NCBI GenBank assembly: GCA_910584845.1
Contig: CAJUDH010000043.1
Location: 1 to 5,521, forward strand
Origin: an uncultured Lachnospiraceae bacterium
GTDB taxonomy: Bacteria; Bacillota; Clostridia; Lachnospirales; Lachnospiraceae
Length of the DNA: 5,521 nucleotides
Direction of reading: 5' to 3'
The notes beneath the pieces were generated by a model that saw nothing but the letters and a program-made list of their open reading frames with translations, had not been told where the DNA came from and ran no database searches. The position numbers and the translations under genes are program-made. Shown piece after piece: positions 1-3,880 of the stretch (position 1 is its first letter; the number at the start of each line of letters is the position of its first letter).

Positions 1-85
1 CATGCAGGGTAATGCCTTTTACAGGCTGGCCAGTACGGCGGCTTACGTAGTCGACGGACTGAATGCCTAATACACGTGCTTTCAA
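1..85 (-). CDS. Probable phage ssDNA-binding protein (pV-like), N-terminal part only
   Basis: Only the first 28 codons are inside the window; the gene continues past the left edge. The predicted start is TTG at 85-83, chosen because a strong Shine-Dalgarno site (GGAAGGTG within 91-100) lies just upstream and no ATG is available. The visible protein reads (M)KARVLGIQSVDYVSRRTGQ followed by PVKGITLH. I recall this opening, with a VLGIQSVDYVS strand and then a TG.PVKG.TLH strand, from small proteins next to replication genes in Firmicutes filamentous-phage-like elements. These are thought to play the role of Ff pV, coating the ssDNA genome in the cytoplasm before export. That assignment is from memory and cannot be confirmed from 28 residues. 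It points the same way as the structural operon and lies where the replication module would begin. Confidence 0.55.
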   Translation of the reverse strand, partial: MKARVLGIQSVDYVSRRTGQPVKGITLH

Positions 86-116
86 AAAATCACCTTCCTT
101 TACCGTTATTTATTTG

Positions 117-209
117 TCAAAGTGCCATGCCGGGAATTACATCAACCAGCATGTTCAAGATATGGGGGAGGAAATGGGCACTCCAGCAACGCTTGAATAG
201 AGACATCAT
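117..209 (-). CDS. Doubtful 30-aa ORF with hydrophobic C-terminal half
   Basis: The ORF would encode MMSLFKRCWSAHFLPHILNM followed by LVDVIPGMAL, starting at tandem ATG codons (209 or 206). The first ten residues are basic and the rest is mostly hydrophobic, so a small membrane peptide is possible. The only ribosome binding signal is a weak CCGGTG a few bases upstream. It lies between the terminator after the tRNA-like gene and the pV-like gene, same strand, so it could sit in the leader of the pV-like transcript. I do not recognise it. It could equally be untranslated leader; a longer reading of the same frame runs back into the tRNA-like gene and is not credible. Confidence 0.25.
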   Translation of the reverse strand: MMSLFKRCWSAHFLPHILNMLVDVIPGMAL

Positions 210-251
210 TTTCACCGGTTTACCAATGAAACCAGAAAAGGACTGCTTGGA

Positions 252-270
252 CAAAACCCCCAAAGGGGGG
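252..270 (-). terminator. Short GC hairpin terminator after the tRNA-like gene
   Basis: Read on the minus strand, a five-base C run, a TTT loop and a five-base G run (five G-C pairs) are followed by TTTTG. The hairpin begins three bases after the 3' end of the tRNA-like gene, the usual position for a tRNA terminator. The stem and the T tract are both short, so termination may be partial and allow read-through toward the pV-like gene. Confidence 0.55.
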
Positions 271-272
271 AA

Positions 273-350
273 GGCGGCATCCGGACTCGAACCGGAATCC
301 AATGTACAAGTTAACGCGCGCTCATTGCTCTACCATTAAGCTATACCGCC
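273..350 (-). tRNA. tRNA-like gene with abnormal anticodon arm (identity not assignable)
   Basis: Read on the minus strand, the 7-bp acceptor stem pairs GGCGGTA with TGCCGCC (one G-T wobble). The D arm is GCTTAATGGTAGAGC, and the T arm pairs TCCGG with CCGGA around a canonical TTCGAGT loop. No CCA is encoded. The length is 78 nt because 30 nt, instead of about 22-23, separate the D and T stems (297-326). In that stretch no normal 5-bp stem with a 7-base loop forms. The best I find is AATG pairing with CATT around an 18-nt loop, or a slightly longer stem with an A-A mismatch around a 12-nt loop. No anticodon can be read with confidence. Three of four arms are textbook, so this descends from a tRNA; it may be a degenerate tRNA, a phage-borne variant, or a tRNA-like signal. 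A terminator follows directly. Confidence 0.6.
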
Positions 351-358
351 GTATGGGG

Positions 359-376
359 AAGCCCCGTGAGGGGCTT
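359..376 (-). other. Perfect 7-bp hairpin between the 83-aa gene and the tRNA-like gene
   Basis: AAGCCCC (359-365) and GGGGCTT (370-376) form a perfect stem with a 4-base loop, four bases past the stop of the 83-aa gene. Neither strand has a T tract after it: the minus strand continues CCCC and the plus strand AACC. It is therefore a weak terminator at best, and could be a processing or stability element at the boundary with the tRNA-like transcript. Confidence 0.4.
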
Positions 377-380
377 AACC

Positions 381-632
381 TTACCTACCAAAAAAAACAG
401 AAGCACGGTCACGCAATCGAAAAAAACCATTAATGTAACCGCCATAAACGGAATCAGAAATCAGAGAAAAAACTAATAAAGCAGAAAGGACACCTATATA
501 ATAATTATAGCGGGACAAAAACTCTAAATAATCAGAATAAGAATCTAGCGAAGATTCCAAAAAACGGTCAATCAACAGTATGAGACGGTTATAACCAGAA
601 ATAAAGTCATCAAGATTAGAAACTTTACTCAT
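381..632 (-). CDS. 83-aa single-span membrane protein, function unknown
   Basis: I do not recognise this protein. The start ATG at 632 has a good Shine-Dalgarno site (AAAGGGG) about seven bases upstream. The N-terminal 45 residues are polar and rather acidic (for example SNLDDFISGYNR and LESSLDSYSDYLEF). They are followed by a hydrophobic span near residues 45-62 (YIGVLSALLVFSLISDSVY) and a short basic tail (RLRDRASVFFGR). An acidic N-terminus, one membrane helix and a basic C-terminus is the charge plan of filamentous phage coat proteins, but the N-terminal part is long for a coat protein. A minor virion protein, an assembly helper or a superinfection-immunity protein are all possible. It is transcribed alone on the minus strand, from upstream of 632, with a hairpin and the tRNA-like gene downstream. 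Confidence 0.7.
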   Translation of the reverse strand: MSKVSNLDDFISGYNRLILLIDRFLESSLDSYSDYLEFLSRYNYYIGVLSALLVFSLISDSVYGGYINGFFRLRDRASVFFGR

Positions 633-676
633 GAGGCTTCCCCTTTCAAAAGAAATATGATAAAATTAATGAGGGC

Positions 677-729
677 TGCCGGGCGTTCTCACTACTACTA
701 TGGAAAAGTTCTCGTTGCTACGCCCAGCA
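677..729 (-). repeat. Long-armed hairpin in the intergenic region, fully paired only on the minus strand
   Basis: Arms at 677-686 and 720-729 form ten pairs around a 33-nt loop. At positions 680 and 726 the plus strand would have a C-A mismatch, while the minus strand has a G-T wobble, so the minus strand folds better as RNA or ssDNA. The minus strand is also the coding strand of the phage genes and therefore the likely packaged strand. The loop holds a TACTACTA run and two copies of GTTCTC on the plus strand. It lies upstream of the 83-aa gene. It may be an origin, a packaging signal or a leader structure; the sequence does not decide. Confidence 0.45.
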
Positions 730-772
730 TGGTATGGGTAAGGTAATATGACCTTACAAATATAGTATACAT

Positions 773-845
773 ACATTAGTGACATAATGCAATAGACATT
801 AGTGACAATATGTATAATAATTTTATGTACATTAGTGACAATATG
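773..845 (+). promoter_or_regulatory. Three direct repeats, probable operators of the ribbon-helix-helix regulator
   Basis: ACATTAGTGACAATATG occurs exactly at 796-812 and 829-845. A variant, ACATTAGTGACATAATG, lies at 773-789. Start-to-start spacings are 23 and 33 bp, close to two and three helical turns, which would place the sites on roughly the same face. The last repeat ends 17 bp before the ATG of the regulator gene, and the repeats flank a TATAAT box. This is the usual layout for autoregulation by a ribbon-helix-helix protein. Replication iterons are the alternative reading. Confidence 0.65.
813..818 (+). promoter_or_regulatory. Candidate -10 box of the regulator promoter
   Basis: A perfect TATAAT lies between the second and third operator-like repeats, 45 bp upstream of the regulator ATG. 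No good -35 box lies at 16-18 bp; TAGACA at 793-798 is 14 bp away, too close for an ideal promoter. A protein bound at either repeat would block polymerase at this site. Confidence 0.45.
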
Positions 846-862
846 CAGAAAGAAAGGGAAAA

Positions 863-1060
863 ATGGGAGAGTTCAACCAAGCAAAATATATTCAACAATT
901 TCAAAAAGAAAAATATGACCGATGCATATTCAATGTACCAAAAGGACAAAAAAGCATAATAGAAAAACACTGGAAAGCAAAAGGCTATAAGTCCCTCAAC
1001 AGCTACATCAATAACTTAATCGCTAAAGATATGCAAAAAGATAGTTTAGGGGGGGGGTAA
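863..1060 (+). CDS. Ribbon-helix-helix (Arc/CopG-type) transcriptional regulator, 65 aa
   Basis: This is the only plus-strand gene in the window. Residues 19-26 (DRCIFNVP) fit the DNA-contacting beta strand. Residues 27-41 (KGQKSIIEKHWKAKG) fit helix A, and residues 44-60 (SLNSYINNLIAKDMQKD) fit helix B. Together these make a compact ribbon-helix-helix fold of the kind common on Firmicutes mobile elements. It should dimerise and bind short repeated operators, and three suitable repeats lie directly upstream, so autoregulation is likely. The start ATG is preceded by AAAGGG at normal spacing. The protein ends in Gly-Gly-Gly encoded by a run of nine G (1049-1057) just before the stop. It faces zot convergently. 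By position it may also control phage gene expression, but that is inference. Confidence 0.85.
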   Translation: MGEFNQAKYIQQFQKEKYDRCIFNVPKGQKSIIEKHWKAKGYKSLNSYINNLIAKDMQKDSLGGG

Positions 1061-1229
1061 AATTCTAAAAATAACCGGTAACGTATATATAATTGTCAGA
1101 AAATATAGCTTTCCGGATTTCTTATTTTCAGAAAATAGAATTGTATGGAACAGAAAAACAATTCTGACAATAATACCTGCAGTGGAGCCGATCAAAGCCC
1201 CTGCAGAAAAAGTTGTCAGAAAATTAAGA
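1061..1229. repeat. Non-coding gap dense in short repeats; candidate origin or packaging region
   Basis: No convincing gene lies between the convergent regulator and zot genes. ATTGTCAGAA (1092-1101) has a perfect 10-bp inverted copy at 1162-1171. TTGTCAGAAAAT recurs directly at 1093-1104 and 1213-1224. AGAATTGT (1137-1144) pairs with ACAATTCT (1158-1165) around a 13-nt loop. CAGAAAA occurs five times (from 1097, 1129, 1151, 1204 and 1217), and CTGCAG twice (1177 and 1201). In Ff phages the main intergenic region, holding the packaging signal and origins, also follows the last assembly gene and its terminator, so the position is suggestive. No known nick site is recognised. Confidence 0.45.
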
Positions 1230-1263
1230 GAAGGGGGCCGCCACGGCGTTGGCGGCCCCCTTC
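1230..1263 (-). terminator. Strong rho-independent-type terminator of the structural operon
   Basis: A perfect 13-bp GC-rich stem (1230-1242 with 1251-1263) closes an 8-nt loop and starts two bases after the zot stop codon. On the minus strand it is followed by TCTTAATTTTC, a moderate T-rich tail; on the plus strand the tail is poorer in T, but the hairpin could still slow transcription coming from the regulator gene. It marks the end of the long leftward operon. Confidence 0.8.
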
Positions 1264-1264
1264 C

Positions 1265-2011
1265 TTACCTTCTCCATTTCCTTAGCAGTTCTGCACGGCC
1301 ATGGAGAGAGTAAAAGAGAGTACGAATCGGATGAGTTTTTACGTAGTCTGGGAGCGGTTCAACATCCAAATCGGAAAGTACAGGAGGATCAAATGACTTA
1401 AAGTATTTTACATACTTGGGGATATAAGTTACCTCAACGCTGCCAAAGAAGGCCCAGAGGATGGAATCAATGTTATAGTCGTCTACAATCTTGGATTCAC
1501 CCTGGGCAGACTTATCCGCATGGACTATGGTTATCTTTTTGGTAACACGCCTGGCAACCGAAAAAATATTAAGGAAGTTGGAGACGATATACAGATGGTC
1601 AGTCAGGTCACGTATCTTTTTATCCACGTCAAAAGACTGGCTAAACAGATAAACCACATTCCGGTACTGGCGCTGGTACTTAAAATACCGCTTTACGTGT
1701 TCCGGGAAGGACTTAAAATTGCGGTTATCCCAAATAAGCCCTACCTCATCCACCAAAATAAGGGAATCGGCCGGGAACTGGACTTTGCCGAAATCTGCTA
1801 TATCAAACAGGCAACAACCTGGGATTTCCCGGTCAGAGTATACCTTCCACCCACGCTTACGGTAACGGAGGGCAAGCTTTGTCATAAGGGTAGTCTTGCC
1901 GGAGCCTTTCTTTCCAAAAACCATATAAAGCTTGTAAGGGTTGCGGTACTTCCAGGCCATCCAGAGCACGAAGCAGAGGAGGGCCAGGAAAAAATAAATC
2001 AGAACAGTCAT
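1265..2011 (-). CDS. zot: Zot-family morphogenesis ATPase (filamentous phage pI-like), 248 aa
   Basis: This is the assembly motor of filamentous phages, which uses ATP at the inner face of the membrane to extrude the ssDNA genome while coat proteins are added. An N-terminal membrane helix (about residues 3-20) is followed by a Walker A motif, GKKGSGKTT (33-41), and a Walker B motif, SLILVDEVG (83-91), with D88 and E89. The segment SQSFDVDKKIRDLTDH (124-139) is typical of Zot-like proteins of Gram-positive elements. The membrane helix is N-terminal, whereas Ff pI has it C-terminal to the ATPase. The start ATG at 2011 has GAGGTTG upstream and overlaps the stop of the preceding 54-aa gene, so translation is probably coupled. 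It is the last gene of the operon. All motifs are intact; family assignment is firm. Confidence 0.93.
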   Translation of the reverse strand: MTVLIYFFLALLCFVLWMAWKYRNPYKLYMVFGKKGSGKTTLMTKLALRYRKRGWKVYSDREIPGCCLFDIADFGKVQFPADSLILVDEVGLIWDNRNFKSFPEHVKRYFKYQRQYRNVVYLFSQSFDVDKKIRDLTDHLYIVSNFLNIFSVARRVTKKITIVHADKSAQGESKIVDDYNIDSILWAFFGSVEVTYIPKYVKYFKSFDPPVLSDLDVEPLPDYVKTHPIRTLFYSLHGRAELLRKWRR

Positions 2012-2172
2012 GAAACAACCTCACGAAAGAAAAAGAACATAAATTCAAAAACCATGCAAATAATAAGCAAAAGGGCGGGGCAGGAGATAAGGATATTCTC
2101 AAGAAACAAATTAAAAAGCGGGAACCACATCAAGCCCCAGAAAGCGTCAAAAAACAGGATTACATCCGCCAT
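2008..2172 (-). CDS. 54-aa very hydrophobic protein, possible minor virion protein
   Basis: The protein begins MADVILFFDAFWGLMWFPLF and has two hydrophobic stretches (about residues 4-23 and 27-49, including NILISCPALLLIICMVFEF). It ends in RE and a short polar tail. It starts only three bases after the stop of the 55-aa coat-like gene and has no recognisable Shine-Dalgarno site, so translation should depend on re-initiation. Its TGA stop overlaps the zot ATG by two bases. In Ff phages the gene just before the pI motor encodes pVI, a hydrophobic end-cap protein; the position and hydrophobicity match, but no sequence similarity is claimed. An internal ATG at codon 15 is a possible alternative start. 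The tight packing on both sides is the main reason for calling it real. Confidence 0.65.
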   Translation of the reverse strand: MADVILFFDAFWGLMWFPLFNLFLENILISCPALLLIICMVFEFMFFFFREVVS

Positions 2173-2175
2173 AGG

Positions 2176-2343
2176 CTATACCGACCGAAGAACACGGAAT
2201 AAAAAACCCATACAGCCGCCTACCAGGAACAGGCCGACGTAAATAAACGCCAAGTCGTTACCAAGGATCCAGGTGCAGACCGAAGTCATGGACGCTAAAA
2301 TCCAAGTTAAAAGCTCAGTAACACCAGCTAAAATGCCTGCCAT
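2176..2343 (-). CDS. 55-aa coat-like membrane protein (tandem duplicate, short copy)
   Basis: The protein opens MAGILAGVTELLTWILASMT and ends MGFLFRVLRSV. Two hydrophobic segments (about residues 3-28 and 31-49) surround a short GND turn, and the C-terminus is basic (FRVLRSV). The basic tail after a membrane helix suits a filamentous phage coat protein that contacts DNA. Over 52 aligned residues it differs from the neighbouring 72-aa protein at only four positions. The start ATG at 2343 has an excellent AAGGGGGTG site that overlaps the stop of the upstream copy. There is no cleavable signal peptide, so insertion would be direct, as for the Pf3 coat. It is a major coat candidate together with its paralogue. 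Confidence 0.8.
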   Translation of the reverse strand: MAGILAGVTELLTWILASMTSVCTWILGNDLAFIYVGLFLVGGCMGFLFRVLRSV

Positions 2344-2490
2344 TACAACACCCCCTTACACAGACCGGAGAACACGGAACAAAAAGCCCATGGCGGCACC
2401 AACAAGGAAAAGGCCGACGTAGATAAACGCCAAATCATTACCAAGGATCCAGGTGCAGACCGAAGTCATAGACGCTAAAATCCAGGTAAG
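2181..2490. repeat. Tandem duplication covering two coat-like genes
   Basis: The blocks 2181-2310 and 2361-2490 (180-bp offset) align without gaps; by my hand count 111 of 130 bases match (about 85%). The longest exact stretch is 32 bases (2258-2289 and 2438-2469). Most differences are synonymous. The C-terminal coding region and its Shine-Dalgarno context are duplicated, while the extreme N-terminus differs in length. Confidence 0.85.
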
Positions 2491-2574
2491 CAGGGAAGTA
2501 ACGCCGGAAAGGATAGTGGACATACCAGAACCGCCAGTGGAAGCAAGAAAAGAAATAGGAACGGTATAAATCAT
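2356..2574 (-). CDS. 72-aa coat-like membrane protein (tandem duplicate, extended copy)
   Basis: The last 52 residues are nearly identical to the downstream 55-aa protein. They are preceded by an extra N-terminal stretch (MIYTVPISFLASTGGSG) that ends in a flexible Gly-Ser segment. The start at 2574 is chosen because AAAGGGG (2580-2586) sits at ideal spacing. An upstream in-frame ATG at 2589, overlapping the stop of the 51-aa gene, lacks a ribosome site and is less likely. An internal ATG at 2523 would give a 55-aa product (MSTILSGV) exactly collinear with the paralogue, but its ribosome site is weak. The body shows two hydrophobic segments, the GND turn and the basic FRVLRSV tail. Coat function is inferred from size, topology, copy number and operon position. 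The extension could be a signal-like segment or a surface-displayed part. Confidence 0.8.
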   Translation of the reverse strand: MIYTVPISFLASTGGSGMSTILSGVTSLLTWILASMTSVCTWILGNDLAFIYVGLFLVGAAMGFLFRVLRSV

Positions 2575-2588
2575 AATTACCCCTTTCA

Positions 2589-2744
2589 TTAAAAGACTCT
2601 ACGGAAAATAGCAACGAGCTTGCGGAGCAGCGGAAAGCCTATGATACATAGGCCAATACAGCCCCAATTGTTCAAAACAACTGACCATACCATACCCATA
2701 GATGCCAATACCCAAGTGACAAGTACCTGGAGGTTAGAAAACAT
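2589..2744 (-). CDS. 51-aa coat-like membrane protein, divergent paralogue
   Basis: The product opens MFSNLQVLVTWVLASMGMVW and ends RKLVAIFRRVF. TWVLASM lines up with TWILASM of the next two genes, and all three end in a basic motif (IFRRVF or LFRVLRSV), so this is probably an older member of the same family. It has two hydrophobic segments. The ATG at 2744 is preceded by AAGGTG (2750-2755), which overlaps the stop of the 49-aa gene. A second ATG five bases upstream is out of frame. A minor coat or variant coat role is possible. Confidence 0.72.
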   Translation of the reverse strand: MFSNLQVLVTWVLASMGMVWSVVLNNWGCIGLCIIGFPLLRKLVAIFRRVF

Positions 2745-2748
2745 AACA

Positions 2749-2898
2749 TCACCTTAAAAAGTGGTTGCAGAGGATACGAATAACGCCATAAAAACAATCA
2801 AGAAGATAGAGCATAACGACAACACCAACAACAAAAACTAAAGAATCATAGCCAGACGGAAGATCACCAACTATCTTGACGACTTCTTGAAGAAGCAT
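2749..2898 (-). CDS. 49-aa coat-like protein with amphipathic N-terminus and one membrane helix
   Basis: The protein opens MLLQEVVKIVGDLPSGYDSL. The first 20 residues form a possible amphipathic helix carrying acidic residues (E5, D12, D18). A hydrophobic span follows at about 21-40 (VFVVGVVVMLYLLDCFYGVI), then a basic tail (RILCNHFLR). This is the closest match in the window to the layout of a classic pVIII or Pf3-type major coat, although it has no repeated copies. It overlaps the end of the 270-aa gene by 28 bases in another frame; GGGGGTG about ten bases upstream of its ATG lies inside that gene. Its stop overlaps the ribosome site of the 51-aa gene. Function by inference only. Confidence 0.68.
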   Translation of the reverse strand: MLLQEVVKIVGDLPSGYDSLVFVVGVVVMLYLLDCFYGVIRILCNHFLR

Positions 2899-3683
2899 AA
2901 CAAAATAACACCCCCTATCAATATTAATACAAGCAGATATACGCCATTCATGGATTCTGGAAGATCAGAAGGCGTATTAACAACACGAGAAACCTTGAAG
3001 AGGCCATACGTAACAGAACTACGTAGGGAACCAGAAGAATAATAATAACGTGTACAATAAGACGGATAACCATGATTATAGAGGACGGAAGCATTGTTAT
3101 TAAGTGAAGGTGTAAGAGTGAAAACGTACTGGTTATTGTAAATCAACGGATCAAAATTACCATAAAAAATCTTACCAACAATATTGGACGTACCTACATT
3201 ATAGAGAGATCCATCCTCACTCACGAAGAGCGTTACCGCTGTAGAAGCCGGAAGCACAAGGCGGCATTCCTGGCCCTGCCAAGTACCCTCGTAAATTATC
3301 ACATTACGATCAAGCGAAAAATCTGGAGTAAGGGCGAGGGGGAAAACATCATCATCCAGAGGAAGATCATCTTCCAAGGGAACATCATACCTAGGAACTA
3401 CCTGCATACGTATATCAGAGAGCATAGACTCAATATTAGCTAAGCTGGCATTAGAGGAAGTAGAGAGGCCAGGGCCGGAAAGACTGTCTAAGTAGAGACT
3501 GAATAATGCCATCTTGTCTACATCGTCCAGATCATCCCAATTCAATTCCTCGAGAATACGATCCAGAGCGTCATCACGAGAAGAAGCGTCTGAAGGAGTA
3601 GCAACTGCTGCCAGAGGGCGAAAGGGACAAATCAAAAAAGAAATTATAAAAAATGAAGCAAAAAACGAGCGAATGCGAGCCAT
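2871..3683 (-). CDS. 270-aa secreted, C-terminally anchored virion or adsorption protein
   Basis: A signal peptide covers about residues 1-27 (MARIRSFFASFFIISFLICP, then FRPLAAVA). It is followed at once by TPSDAS. Residues 33-120 are acidic and probably flexible (LNWDDLDDVD, PLEDDLPLDDDVFP). Residues 120-235 look beta-rich with many Tyr, Asn and Ser and two Cys (EGTWQGQECRL and YPSYCTRYYY). A C-terminal membrane helix (about 247-264, VYLLVLILIGGVILLCFF) ends in KKSSR. Signal peptide, exposed domain, C-terminal anchor and basic tail is the plan of pIII-type proteins. The start at 3683 was preferred to an upstream in-frame ATG because GAGGTG sits at good spacing and the signal peptide then begins correctly; the longer frame would only duplicate the 61-aa gene region. 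A second receptor-binding or cap protein is likely; no sequence family is recognised. Confidence 0.82.
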   Translation of the reverse strand: MARIRSFFASFFIISFLICPFRPLAAVATPSDASSRDDALDRILEELNWDDLDDVDKMALFSLYLDSLSGPGLSTSSNASLANIESMLSDIRMQVVPRYDVPLEDDLPLDDDVFPLALTPDFSLDRNVIIYEGTWQGQECRLVLPASTAVTLFVSEDGSLYNVGTSNIVGKIFYGNFDPLIYNNQYVFTLTPSLNNNASVLYNHGYPSYCTRYYYSSGSLRSSVTYGLFKVSRVVNTPSDLPESMNGVYLLVLILIGGVILLCFFKKSSR

Positions 3684-3693
3684 AGTAATCACC

Positions 3694-3879
3694 TCAATGG
3701 GATTCAGGCCCAAGATTAGCAACCCGAAGAGTGGACACAAGAGAAACCACGAGGACAGCCAAGACAGATACCGCAATAAGCGCTTCGCCGAAAGTGAAAC
3801 CAGGCGCAAAAGGAAGAGCAAGAAGAAAAGCAACGAATTGCTTAGCACACCAAATCGAAAAATCAAAAAATTCCTGCAT
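3694..3879 (-). CDS. 61-aa membrane protein, possible coat or minor virion protein
   Basis: The product opens MQEFFDFSIWCAKQFVAFLL. An amphipathic or hydrophobic N-terminal half (1-26) leads through PFAPGFTFGE to a strong membrane span (about 33-50, ALIAVSVLAVLVVSLVST) and a short tail with one Arg (LRVANLGPESH). The ATG at 3879 has GGGGAG upstream, lying within the last codons of the preceding 72-aa gene. Its TGA stop falls inside the ribosome site of the 270-aa gene. Operon packing and a good start make it a real gene. The less basic C-terminus sets it apart from the TW.LASM coat family. Function unknown. Confidence 0.75.
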   Translation of the reverse strand: MQEFFDFSIWCAKQFVAFLLALPFAPGFTFGEALIAVSVLAVLVVSLVSTLRVANLGPESH

Positions 3880-3880
3880 A

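Noticed and set aside
773..845. CRISPR array
   Set aside because: Only three short repeats with unequal 6 and 16-bp gaps, directly upstream of a DNA-binding regulator; operators fit better.
776..970. 64-aa minus-strand ORF rich in Phe, Leu and Tyr
   Set aside because: It is antisense to the ribbon-helix-helix gene and its operator repeats; hydrophobicity reflects A-rich complement, and no ribosome site is seen.
1177..1206. Pair of CTGCAG sites as a regulatory element
   Set aside because: Two six-base palindromes 24 bp apart are too little to support a function apart from the wider repeat cluster.
1857..2102. 81-aa minus-strand ORF overlapping the zot start
   Set aside because: It is out of frame with both zot and the 54-aa gene, which together explain the region with coupled starts and stops.
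1520..2242. 240-aa plus-strand ORF
   Set aside because: It lies antisense to zot and the coat-like genes, has no ribosome site or recognisable motif, and its composition is that of a shadow frame.
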